A stretch of DNA of 12,081 nt from Sphingopyxis macrogoltabida (GCA_003241685.1 QFPJ01000060.1:1-12081); one strand, 5' to 3'. Counted from the stretch's first letter, positions 1-7,021 are shown. A program made the numbers and translations. The notes: generated from the sequence alone by a model not told the origin.

Positions 1-926
1 AGCACGGGCGGCAGCCCCTGGCGCCCCGCATCGAGCAAAGCGAGCGCATCGGCGCCGCGTTCGTTGCGGTCGAGCGCCTCGACCAGCGCGGCGCGCGCGG
101 TCCAGTCGTCGGGGTCGAGCCAGTAGGCGGCGCGCGCGAACAGCAGCGGCACCTTCGCGCTGCTGTTCGGCGTCCGCGCCATCCCGTCGGCAATCAGCGC
201 GAGCCAATGCGCCCCGCCCTGACGCGGAGTCAGCACCGGCCGGTCGGGCAGCATCAGCGCGGGGTCCTCGCGTCCGCCCGCCGCCAGCGTGATCCGCTTG
301 CGCAGCCGGTCGGCCGCCGCGCCCTGCTTGACGCGATCGAACGTGGCGGCAAGCCGCAGCGCGACAAGCTGGCTCGTCCGGTCGGTCAGCGTGACCGCAT
401 CGGACAGCTCCACCGCTTCCTGCACGCGCCCGCGCGCCAGCTGCACCAGTGCCGCTTCCAGCAGCAATGCGGGTTCGGGCCGGGCGCCGCCGCCCGCGCG
501 GAGCAGTACGGCCTCCGCCGCCGCGTCGCGCCGGCCCACGGCGATCCAGGCATCCAGACTGTCATGGATCAGCCGCGCGCCCAGGTCCGCCCCGGTCTTG
601 CCCGAACGGCCGTCCAGATAGGCCTGCGCGCCCTTCCAGTCGGATCGCCGCATCGCGTCGACAACCAGCACCAATTGCGCATCGAAACGCAGATCGCCGG
701 CCTGCCACAGCGCGGCGGCGGCGGAGCGCGCGGCCGCCAGGTCGCCCGCCTCGATCGCCTGTTCCAGCATCCGGCCGCGCAGTCCGGGCAGGGTCGGCGC
801 GTGGCTGGCCAGCGTCGTCAGCGCCATCAGCGCCGCCGCGGGCCGGTTTTCCTCTTCGGCGATCCGCGCCTGCGCCATGGCGTTCAGCACCGCGCCGCTC
901 GCGTCGCGCGCGGCCCACGCCGGCAT
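1..926 (-). CDS. TPR-like helical-repeat protein, probably exported (partial, 3' end off window)
   Basis: The reading frame is open from the ETF-QO stop to the left edge of the window, so the C-terminus is missing. The visible protein (308 residues from the first in-frame ATG) is rich in Ala, Leu and Arg, with repeated amphipathic helices such as 'AAALMALTTLASHAPTLPGL' and 'RAALVEALDRNERGADALAL', as expected of a TPR/alpha-solenoid fold. I recognise no catalytic motif. The start is uncertain: the same frame continues upstream of the ATG at 926 and encodes a signal-peptide-like stretch (basic KPFR, hydrophobic core, AWA cleavage-like end) at about 983-912. No ATG, GTG or TTG lies before it, only ATT at 998 and ATC at 995, before an in-frame TGA further upstream. 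If that stretch is translated, the protein is periplasmic or secreted. It follows ETF-QO on the same strand and is probably co-transcribed. Function unknown; the family call is by composition and helix pattern only. Confidence 0.68.
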   Translation of the reverse strand, partial: MPAWAARDASGAVLNAMAQARIAEEENRPAAALMALTTLASHAPTLPGLRGRMLEQAIEAGDLAAARSAAAALWQAGDLRFDAQLVLVVDAMRRSDWKGAQAYLDGRSGKTGADLGARLIHDSLDAWIAVGRRDAAAEAVLLRAGGGARPEPALLLEAALVQLARGRVQEAVELSDAVTLTDRTSQLVALRLAATFDRVKQGAAADRLRKRITLAAGGREDPALMLPDRPVLTPRQGGAHWLALIADGMARTPNSSAKVPLLFARAAYWLDPDDWTARAALVEALDRNERGADALALLDAGRQGLPPV

Positions 927-981
927 CGCACCCGCAATGGCGGCGGCAAAGACCAGCGATGCCGCGATCGGCCGGAACGGC

Positions 982-2637
982 TTACATGTTCGGATAATTG
1001 GGGCCTCCGCCGCCTTCCGGCGTCACCCAGTTGATATTCTGGGTCGGGTCCTTGATGTCGCACGTCTTGCAATGGACGCAATTCTGCGCATTGATGACAA
1101 ACTTCGGATCGCCCTCCGCCTCGCCCACGACCTCATAGACGCCGGCCGGGCAATAACGCTGCGCCGGCTCGTCATAGACGGGCAGATTATATTCGATCGG
1201 GATCGACGGGTCTTTCAGTTGCAGGTGAACCGGCTGATCCTCCTCATGGTTGGTGTTCGACAGAAACACCGAGGACAGGCGGTCGAACGTCAGGACGCCG
1301 TCGGGCTTGGGGTAATCGGGCTTGGGCATCATGTCGGCGCGGTACAGCGTCGTATTGTCGGGATGATGTTTCATCGTGAAGGGCACCCGGATGCCGAAAC
1401 TTTCCAGCCACATCGTCATGCCCGACAGCATGGTGCCGGCCAGATCGCCGAATTTCTCGACCAGCGGCAGGACATTGCGGACGACGCTCAGCTCCTTCTT
1501 CACCCAGCTATCGTCATAGGCGTCCTGATAGGCGGTCAGCACATCGCCCGCGCGGCCCGCGCCGACGGCCGCGAACGCCGCTTCGGCGGCCATCATGCCC
1601 GATTTCATCGCCGTATGCGTGCCCTTGATGCGCGGCACGTTCAGGAAACCCGCCGTATCGCCGATCAACGCGCCGCCGGGGAAAGCCAGCTTCGGCACCG
1701 ATTGATAGCCGCCGTCGCTGATCGCGCGCGCGCCATAGGATACGCGCTTGCCGCCCTTCAGGATCGCCGCGATCTCGGGGTGCGTTTTCCACTTCTGCAT
1801 CTCCTGAAACGGGGAGATGTGCGGGTTGCGATAGTTGAGCCAAGTCACGAAACCCAGCGCGACCTGCCCGTTCGCCTGATGATAGAGGAAGCCGCCGCCA
1901 TTGGCGTTTTCATCGAGCGGCCAGCCCTGCGTGTGGATGACGCGGCCCGCGGCATGATTCTCCGGCTTGATGTCCCACAATTCCTTGACGCCGATGCCAT
2001 ACACCTGCGGCTCGCAATCGGCATCGAGCGCGAATTGCGGCTTCAGCATCTTGGTCAGATGCCCGCGCACGCCCTCCGCGAAAAACGTATATTTTGCATG
2101 GAGTTCCAGGCCGGGCGCATAGTCCGCCTTGTGGCTGCCGTCGCGCGCGATGCCCATGTCGCCGGTCGCGACGCCCTTTACCGAACCATCCTCGTTGAAC
2201 AGGATTTCGGCGGCGGCAAAGCCGGGAAAAATCTCGACCCCCAGCCCTTCGGCCTGTTCCGCAAGCCAGCGGCAAAGGTTGCCGAGACTGCCCGTATAGG
2301 TGCCCTTGTTGTGCATGAAGCCCGGCGCGATGAAATGCGGCACTCCGAATTTCTTGGTCTTGGTCAGCACCCAATGCTGGTTGTCGTTTACCGGCACTTC
2401 GGCGAGCGGACAGCCCTGATCGCGCCAGTCGGGGATCAGTTCGTCGAGCGATTTGGGATCGATGACCGCGCCGGACAGGATGTGCGCGCCGACTTCCGAC
2501 CCTTTTTCCAGGATACAGACCGACAATTCGCTGCCCGCTTCATTCGCCAGTTGTTTCAACCGGATCGCCGCCGAAAGTCCCGCCGGACCCGCCCCGACGA
2601 TGACCACGTCATAGGGCATCGATTCCCGTTCGCTCAC
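982..2637 (-). CDS. Electron transfer flavoprotein:ubiquinone oxidoreductase (ETF-QO)
   Basis: Takes electrons from reduced electron transfer flavoprotein, which collects them from acyl-CoA and related dehydrogenases, and passes them to ubiquinone at the inner membrane. Numbered from the GTG start, 551 residues, the usual bacterial length. The N-terminus has the FAD dinucleotide-binding motif VVIVGAGPAG (GAGPAG at residues 15-20). The C-terminus has a ferredoxin-like 4Fe-4S site with Cys496 and then Cys520, Cys523 and Cys526 (CVHCKTC), and ends in PNYPNM. The GTG at 2637 is preferred because AGAAAGG lies 8 bases upstream and the product then begins SERESMPYDVV, as I recall for sphingomonad homologues. 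An in-frame ATG at 2676 would add 13 residues (MNDRRRDGRKVVA) but has no clear ribosome binding site. A helical-repeat gene follows on the same strand. Often annotated etfD or etfQO. Confidence 0.96.
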   Translation of the reverse strand: MSERESMPYDVVIVGAGPAGLSAAIRLKQLANEAGSELSVCILEKGSEVGAHILSGAVIDPKSLDELIPDWRDQGCPLAEVPVNDNQHWVLTKTKKFGVPHFIAPGFMHNKGTYTGSLGNLCRWLAEQAEGLGVEIFPGFAAAEILFNEDGSVKGVATGDMGIARDGSHKADYAPGLELHAKYTFFAEGVRGHLTKMLKPQFALDADCEPQVYGIGVKELWDIKPENHAAGRVIHTQGWPLDENANGGGFLYHQANGQVALGFVTWLNYRNPHISPFQEMQKWKTHPEIAAILKGGKRVSYGARAISDGGYQSVPKLAFPGGALIGDTAGFLNVPRIKGTHTAMKSGMMAAEAAFAAVGAGRAGDVLTAYQDAYDDSWVKKELSVVRNVLPLVEKFGDLAGTMLSGMTMWLESFGIRVPFTMKHHPDNTTLYRADMMPKPDYPKPDGVLTFDRLSSVFLSNTNHEEDQPVHLQLKDPSIPIEYNLPVYDEPAQRYCPAGVYEVVGEAEGDPKFVINAQNCVHCKTCDIKDPTQNINWVTPEGGGGPNYPNM

Positions 2638-2645
2638 CGCAACTA

Positions 2646-2652
2646 CCTTTCT
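2646..2652 (-). promoter_or_regulatory. Ribosome binding site of ETF-QO, supports GTG start
   Basis: On the minus strand AGAAAGG lies 8 bases before the GTG at 2637. The alternative ATG at 2676 has no comparable purine tract in front of it, so this site decides the start. Confidence 0.6.
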
Positions 2653-2719
2653 GCCGTCCCTGCGCCGATCATTCATCGTACCCGACGCTCATTTTGTCAC
2701 GAAATGCGATGCCCGCCAA

Positions 2720-2735
2720 TTGACGTGTCCGTCAA
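2720..2735. promoter_or_regulatory. Perfect inverted repeat in divergent spacer, candidate operator
   Basis: TTGACG-TGTC-CGTCAA has two exact 6-base arms around a 4-base centre. It lies between ETF-QO (minus strand, start 2637) and the glycosylase homologue (plus strand, start 2757), 83 bases upstream of the former and 21 bases upstream of the latter. Its length and symmetry suit a dimeric repressor or activator. Each arm also reads TTGACG, a -35-like hexamer, one on each strand. I cannot name the regulator. MerR- or TetR-type regulators of fatty-acid and branched-chain amino acid catabolism bind palindromes of similar size, but that link is a guess. Confidence 0.4.
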
Positions 2736-2756
2736 CAGCCTGTTTCAACAAATCAC

Positions 2757-3539
2757 ATGGGTGGGCAAAATACGGCCTTGCTGGCGGACAGCTATTGCGA
2801 CTGGTGGTCGCTGGCGGGCGTCGACGCGCTCGTCGGAGAGGTTCCGGCGGGATGGCTGGCGGTGCCAGCGGCAAATGACGCTGCGGCAAACCCGCCCGCT
2901 GCCGTCCCCGCCGCCGAGACGCCTGCCCCCTTGCCCGCCGCGCTGCAACGGCGCGAGGCGCCGGTCGAACCGGCCCGCGGCCCGGTGGCCATGCCCGACG
3001 ATTGGGATGCCTTCCAGTCGTGGCTCGCCGCCGATCCTGGCGTTCCGGGCAGCCAGTGGGACGCGCGCCGCGTCCTGCCCGCCGGTGCCGCCGGGGCACC
3101 GCTGATGCTGCTGACCGCCTGGCCGGAGGTCGATGACCAGCGTGACGGCGCGCTGTTTTCCGGGCCCGCGGGAATGCTGCTCGACGCCATGCTCGGCGCG
3201 ATCGGCACGACGCGCGCCGACTGCTATGTCGCCAGCCTCGCCATCACCCGCCCGCCCGGCGGCCGCTGCGGCGAAAGCGACGCCGCCGAACTCGATCGCC
3301 TGCTCTGGCACCATCTGCGCCTTGCCCGACCGGGCCGGTTGCTGCTGATCGGCAGCGACATCGTGCGGATGGCGGCACAGACCGCGCTGCCCGATGCGCG
3401 CGGACGGTTACTGGAAATTAACCAAGATGGCGGCAAAGTGGAGGCGGCGGCAGTCGCGCATCCCGCGATGCTGCTGGCCCGCCCCGCCCAGAAGGCGGCG
3501 GCCTGGGATAGCCTTAAACTGTTCAACCGGGGACGTTGA
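2757..3539 (+). CDS. Uracil-DNA glycosylase family protein (degenerate family-4 type)
   Basis: Residues about 81-258 of 260 follow the layout of family 4 uracil-DNA glycosylases: FSGPAG (134-139) where the family has FVGRAG, then LLDAMLGAIG, TRPPGGR (164-170) where it has KCRPPGNR, and HPAMLLARPAQK (235-246) where it has HPxYLLRNPxxK near the C-terminus. The family excises uracil from DNA. Residues about 35-80 are an Ala/Pro-rich linker after a short N-terminal segment with YCDWW. Oddities: the usual N-terminal CxxC is absent, the Cys of KCRPP is replaced, and the fourth Cys is missing. The only cysteines are 14, 156 and 171, so a 4Fe-4S cluster is unlikely. The GExPG catalytic motif is replaced by TAWPEVDD (120-127). 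It may be inactive, altered in specificity, or only structurally related. No clear ribosome binding site is seen. The stop lies 3 bases before the lytic transglycosylase start, suggesting one operon. Confidence 0.85.
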   Translation: MGGQNTALLADSYCDWWSLAGVDALVGEVPAGWLAVPAANDAAANPPAAVPAAETPAPLPAALQRREAPVEPARGPVAMPDDWDAFQSWLAADPGVPGSQWDARRVLPAGAAGAPLMLLTAWPEVDDQRDGALFSGPAGMLLDAMLGAIGTTRADCYVASLAITRPPGGRCGESDAAELDRLLWHHLRLARPGRLLLIGSDIVRMAAQTALPDARGRLLEINQDGGKVEAAAVAHPAMLLARPAQKAAAWDSLKLFNRGR

Positions 3540-3542
3540 CAG

Positions 3543-5306
3543 ATGCGGAATATGACCAAGACCCTTTTTTCCTCCATGCTCGTTGCCGCCATGTTCGGCG
3601 CCGCGCCGGCCCTCGCCGCCGATGGCGGCGACACCCGGCTGGCCACGGCGCCCCAGACGGTGCCCGACATTCTCTCGTCGAAACAGAAACAGCTTTACAC
3701 GCAGGTGCTGACCGCCATTCGCGGCCAGCGCTGGGGCGATGCGAAGGCCCTGCTCGACGGCGCCGAAAACGGCCCGCTCAACGACTTTCTGCGCGCCGAA
3801 CTGCTGACCGCGGCGAACAGTCCGCGCGCTGACGTTTCGGACATCATGCCGATCCTGGCGCGCGCCCCCGAACTGCCGCAGGCGGAACAACTCGCGCGCC
3901 TTGCCGCCAAGCGCGGCGCCACCGACATGCCCGGCCTGCCGTCGTCCGCGCGCCTGACCTGGGCGGGCAGCGCGCCGCGCCGCGTCGGCGCCGATTCGGT
4001 CGGCGGCGATCCGCTGGCCGCCGGCCTCGCCCGCACCATTCCCGACCGGATCAAGAATGACGATCCCGCGGGCGCGGAGGCCCAGCTCAATGCCGTGATC
4101 GACCGGCTGACCCCGGAAGCGCGCGCCGAATGGACGCAAAAGGTCGCCTGGTCCTATTATATCGAGAATGACGACACCAGCGCGCTACGCCTCGCGCTCA
4201 TTTCGACCCAGGGCCGCAATGATTGGGCGACGCAGGGCGCGTGGGTGCAGGGACTGGCCGCGTGGCGCCTGCGCGATTATCCGACCGCGCTTGTCGCCTT
4301 TGATCGCGTATCGAAGGAGGCACCGGACAGCGAACTGCGCGCCGCGGCTTATTATTGGGCGGCGCGCGCCGCCGTCGCGGCCGGGCAACCGGCGTCGGTG
4401 CAGCCGCGCCTGCGCGCCGCCGCCGCCAATGAGGAAACCTTCTACGGGCTGCTCGCCGCCGAAACGCTTGGCGTCGAGCCGACCCGCCAGCGCGAGAATG
4501 TGCGCGCCGACCGCAGCGCCTGGCGCGCGCTGGAAAATCTGCCGAACGTGCGCGCCGCCATGGCGCTGGCCGAAATCGGCGAGGATAAATATGCCGACGA
4601 TCTGTTGCGCCATCAGGCCCGCATCGGCGATGCGCGCCAGCACGAGCAACTGATCGGGATCGCGGGGGCGCTCAGCCTTCCCGAAACGCAGCTTTATCTC
4701 GCGCACAACACGCCGGGCGGACGGAAGCTGGCGGCGGAAACGCGATACCCGCAACCCCGCTGGGAACCCAATGGCGGGTGGAAAGTCGATCCGGCGCTGG
4801 TCTTTGCCCACACGCTTCAGGAATCGCGCTTCCAGCGCAGCGTGGTGAGTCCGGCCGGTGCCTACGGTCTGATGCAGGTGCGTCCCGGCACCGCGCGCGA
4901 CATTGCGCGTTGGCGCGGCGACAGCGGCCCCGGCGATCTGCGCATTCCGGCGGTCAATATGGATCTGGGACAAAGCTATCTGCAATATCTGAGCAAGGAA
5001 AGCGCCACGGGCGGCCAGTTGCCGAAGGTCATCGCCGCCTATAACGCCGGTCCCGCGCCGGTCGCGCGCTGGCAGTCCGAAATTCGCGATAATGGCGATC
5101 CGCTGCTCTATATGGAATCGATCCCCTATTGGGAAACGCGCGGCTATGTCGGCATCGTGCTGCGCAATTACTGGATGTACGAAGCGCAGCAGGGCAAGCC
5201 GTCGGTCAGCCGCGCGGCGCTCGCGCAGGGCCAGTGGCCGCGCTTTCCCGACGGCAAGGACCGCGTCCGCATGACCTATGCCGGCGGCCTCGCGAATGCC
5301 GATTGA
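3543..5306 (+). CDS. Soluble lytic murein transglycosylase (Slt family)
   Basis: Cleaves the MurNAc-GlcNAc bond of peptidoglycan non-hydrolytically in the periplasm, leaving 1,6-anhydromuramyl ends. Of 587 residues, 1-25 form a signal peptide (KT, hydrophobic core, ALA|A cleavage site). Residues about 40-390 are Ala-rich helices matching the superhelical ring of Slt70-like enzymes. The catalytic SLT domain is at about 410-560: QESRF (426-430) with the likely catalytic Glu427, SPAGAYGLMQVRPGTA (436-451), and AAYNAGP (498-504). Length is normal for alphaproteobacterial Slt proteins. The ATG at 3543 has GGGGA 9 bases upstream; an in-frame ATG at 3552 would also keep the signal peptide. The gene begins 3 bases after the glycosylase homologue and its end overlaps moaB by 11 bases, so the three are probably translated from one message. 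Confidence 0.95.
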   Translation: MRNMTKTLFSSMLVAAMFGAAPALAADGGDTRLATAPQTVPDILSSKQKQLYTQVLTAIRGQRWGDAKALLDGAENGPLNDFLRAELLTAANSPRADVSDIMPILARAPELPQAEQLARLAAKRGATDMPGLPSSARLTWAGSAPRRVGADSVGGDPLAAGLARTIPDRIKNDDPAGAEAQLNAVIDRLTPEARAEWTQKVAWSYYIENDDTSALRLALISTQGRNDWATQGAWVQGLAAWRLRDYPTALVAFDRVSKEAPDSELRAAAYYWAARAAVAAGQPASVQPRLRAAAANEETFYGLLAAETLGVEPTRQRENVRADRSAWRALENLPNVRAAMALAEIGEDKYADDLLRHQARIGDARQHEQLIGIAGALSLPETQLYLAHNTPGGRKLAAETRYPQPRWEPNGGWKVDPALVFAHTLQESRFQRSVVSPAGAYGLMQVRPGTARDIARWRGDSGPGDLRIPAVNMDLGQSYLQYLSKESATGGQLPKVIAAYNAGPAPVARWQSEIRDNGDPLLYMESIPYWETRGYVGIVLRNYWMYEAQQGKPSVSRAALAQGQWPRFPDGKDRVRMTYAGGLANAD

Positions 5307-5820
5307 CGAAAGTCTGGCGTTCAAGCCCGTTCGCATCGCCGTCCTGACGATTTCGGACAGCCGCAGCGCGGCAGAGGATCGGTCGGGCGACAAGCTGGCG
5401 GAACTGCTGACCGGCGCTGGCCATATCCTCGCCGCGCGCGCGATCATCAGGGACGACACCGACCTGATCGTCTCGCGCCTCCACAACTGGATCGACGACC
5501 CGGAGGTCGATGCCGTCATCACCACCGGCGGCACCGGCCTGACCGGCCGCGACGTGACGCCCGAGGCGCTGCATCGGCTCGACGGCAAGGATATCCCCGG
5601 TTTCGGCGAATTGTTCCGCTGGCTCAGCTATCAAACGATCGGCACCGCGACGATCCAGTCGCGCGCCTGCGCCGTGGTCGCACGCGGCACCTATATCTTC
5701 GCGCTGCCCGGCTCCACCGGCGCCGTCACCGACGCGTGGGAAGGCATTTTGTCGACCCAGCTCGACAGCCGCAACCGCCCCTGCAATTTCGTCGACCTGA
5801 TGCCGCGACTGATGGAATAG
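5296..5820 (+). CDS. moaB: Molybdenum cofactor biosynthesis protein MoaB
   Basis: A MoaB/Mog-fold protein, which binds molybdopterin and, in the Mog/MoaB class, catalyses its adenylylation before molybdenum insertion. In E. coli the active enzyme is Mog and the role of MoaB is less clear. The 174 residues align from memory with E. coli MoaB along the whole length: RIAVLTISDSRS (13-24), the TTGGTGLTGRD loop (76-86), PGFGELFRWLS, TIQSRA, the FALPGST motif (135-141) and a C-terminal RPCNF. The ATG at 5296 is preferred because it gives the usual short lead before RIAVLT. The in-frame ATG at 5278 would add MPAASR with no ribosome binding site. The start overlaps the lytic transglycosylase stop by 11 bases, implying translational coupling. 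No other molybdenum cofactor gene is in the window, so the pairing with a cell wall enzyme looks positional. Confidence 0.93.
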   Translation: MPIDESLAFKPVRIAVLTISDSRSAAEDRSGDKLAELLTGAGHILAARAIIRDDTDLIVSRLHNWIDDPEVDAVITTGGTGLTGRDVTPEALHRLDGKDIPGFGELFRWLSYQTIGTATIQSRACAVVARGTYIFALPGSTGAVTDAWEGILSTQLDSRNRPCNFVDLMPRLME

Positions 5821-5878
5821 GCTCGGCCATCCCGCTGCCCGCCAAGACGGACTGGGTTCGGGGTCGGCATTGCCATTT

Positions 5879-5893
5879 GTTCTTTATTTGTTC
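5879..5893 (+). promoter_or_regulatory. Putative SOS box (LexA operator), GTTC-N7-GTTC
   Basis: GTTC-TTTATTT-GTTC is an exact match to the direct-repeat LexA operator form described for alphaproteobacteria (GTTC-N7-GTTC). It sits in a locally AT-rich stretch of the 97-base spacer after moaB, 24 bases before the radical SAM start at 5918, where a repressor would block transcription. This is the only such match I noticed in a non-coding position here. Reading is by eye; LexA binding is inferred. Confidence 0.75.
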
Positions 5894-5917
5894 CTATCGA
5901 ATCCCTATCCTTCTCCA

Positions 5918-7006
5918 ATGGAGTCGACAAAATTCCCGCCGCCCATTCCGGGTCGCGGTGCCCCGACCAATTTGCGCCCGACCCGCACCGGTTCACTGGA
6001 TCGCGAGACCGATGGCGACTGGCTCGACGCGGCCGGTGCCATCGATGGCGCGGCACCGCCGCTGCGAACCACGGTGACGGTGGAGCATCCGAAGACGATC
6101 ATCGCGCGCAACACGTCGCCAGACATCGGTTTCGACCGTTCGATCAACCCCTATCGCGGCTGCGAACATGGTTGCGTCTATTGCTTCGCGCGGCCGACGC
6201 ACGCCTTCCACGACCTGTCGCCCGGTCTCGATTTCGAAAGCCGGCTGTTCGCCAAACCTGACGCCGCACGGCTGCTCCGGCACGAACTGGCCAAGCGCAA
6301 TTACAAGGTCGCTCCGCTCGCGATCGGGACCAACACCGATGGCTATCAACCGATCGAGCGCGAATGGGGCCTGACTCGATCGGTCGTCGAGGTGCTGGCC
6401 GAAACGAAGCATCCGCTGCTCATCACCACCAAGTCGGACCGGCTGCTGCGCGACATCGACCTGCTCGCCGCCATGGCGCGCGACAATCTGGTCGGGGTCG
6501 CCATTTCGGTGACGACTCTCGACCCCGGCATCGCCCGCACGCTCGAGCCTCGCGCCCCGCACCCGCACCGCCGCCTCGCCGCGATCCGCGCCCTGATCGA
6601 CGCGGGGGTTCCGACCCAGGTCAATATCTCGCCGATCATCCCCGCCATCACCGATCACGAGATCGAGGCGATCATGGCCGCCGCCGCCGAGGCGGGCGCC
6701 ATCCGGGCGTCCTACATCCTGCTCCGCCTGCCGTTCGAGGTGGCGCCGCTGTTCCGCGCCTGGCTGGCGGCACATTATCCCGACCGCGCCGACAAGGTCA
6801 TGCATATGGTCCAGGATATTCGCGGCGGACGCGACAACGATCCCAATTATTTCACGCGCATGAAGGGACAAGGCATCTGGCCGCAGCTGATCCGCCAGCG
6901 CGTCAAGCGCGCCGCGCGGGCGCACGGTATGGACAGAGTTTTTCCGCCGCTGCGCAGCGACCTGTTCCGCCCGCCCGAACGGGACGGGCAGATGGAGCTG
7001 TTCTGA
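5918..7006 (+). CDS. PA0069-family (SplB-like) radical SAM protein
   Basis: A radical S-adenosylmethionine enzyme of the PA0069 family, related to spore photoproduct lyase. The substrate is not established; DNA repair is suspected. Of 362 residues, CEHGCVYC at 82-89 supplies the cluster ligands Cys82, Cys86 and Cys89 (CxxxCxxC), preceded by INPYRG. Also visible are SPGLDFESRLFAK, LAIGTNTDGYQP (134-145, a mid-domain motif) and LITTKS. The ATG at 5918 is chosen because an upstream in-frame ATG at 5870 (MPFVLYLF lead) would place the SOS box inside the coding region and adds residues unlike the family. No clear ribosome binding site precedes it, so the leader may be very short. The protein ends QMELF (358-362), a fit to the QxxLF sliding-clamp-binding consensus. 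It has its own promoter region and converges with the acyl-CoA ligase 15 bases away. Confidence 0.93.
   Translation: MESTKFPPPIPGRGAPTNLRPTRTGSLDRETDGDWLDAAGAIDGAAPPLRTTVTVEHPKTIIARNTSPDIGFDRSINPYRGCEHGCVYCFARPTHAFHDLSPGLDFESRLFAKPDAARLLRHELAKRNYKVAPLAIGTNTDGYQPIEREWGLTRSVVEVLAETKHPLLITTKSDRLLRDIDLLAAMARDNLVGVAISVTTLDPGIARTLEPRAPHPHRRLAAIRALIDAGVPTQVNISPIIPAITDHEIEAIMAAAAEAGAIRASYILLRLPFEVAPLFRAWLAAHYPDRADKVMHMVQDIRGGRDNDPNYFTRMKGQGIWPQLIRQRVKRAARAHGMDRVFPPLRSDLFRPPERDGQMELF
6989..7003 (+). other. C-terminal sliding-clamp-binding-like motif QMELF
   Basis: The last five codons of the radical SAM gene read Gln-Met-Glu-Leu-Phe, matching the QxxLF form of bacterial beta-clamp-binding peptides. 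The motif follows a Pro/Arg/Asp/Gly-rich and probably flexible segment (RPPERDG), the usual placement of clamp-binding tails in polymerases and repair proteins. Binding is inferred, not shown. Confidence 0.5.
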
Positions 7007-7021
7007 CCCCCGTTTACCTGG

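Noticed and set aside
2669..2692. Seven-codon upstream frame (MSVGYDE) before ETF-QO
   Set aside because: It is too short, lacks a ribosome binding site and has no regulatory amino acid pattern, so it is likely chance.
877..3105. 742-codon open frame on the plus strand across ETF-QO
   Set aside because: It lies antisense to an unmistakable ETF-QO gene, its product is Arg/His/Ala-rich with no recognisable domain, and long antisense frames are usual in such GC-rich DNA.
3507..3536. SLKLF near the end of the glycosylase homologue as a clamp-binding motif
   Set aside because: It lacks the key Gln, is not terminal, and matches the WxxLK-type ending normal for family 4 glycosylases.
4185..5588. 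467-codon open frame on the minus strand across the lytic transglycosylase and moaB
   Set aside because: It is antisense to two clear genes, has a low-complexity composition and matches no family I know.
5870..5917. Longer N-terminus for the radical SAM protein from the ATG at 5870
   Set aside because: It would put the putative SOS box inside the coding region and add a MPFVLYLF lead that does not fit the family N-terminus. The hydrophobic look comes from the AT-rich promoter DNA.
5993..6925. 310-codon open frame on the minus strand across the radical SAM gene
   Set aside because: It is a shadow of the well-supported radical SAM gene, and its composition is typical of antisense translation.
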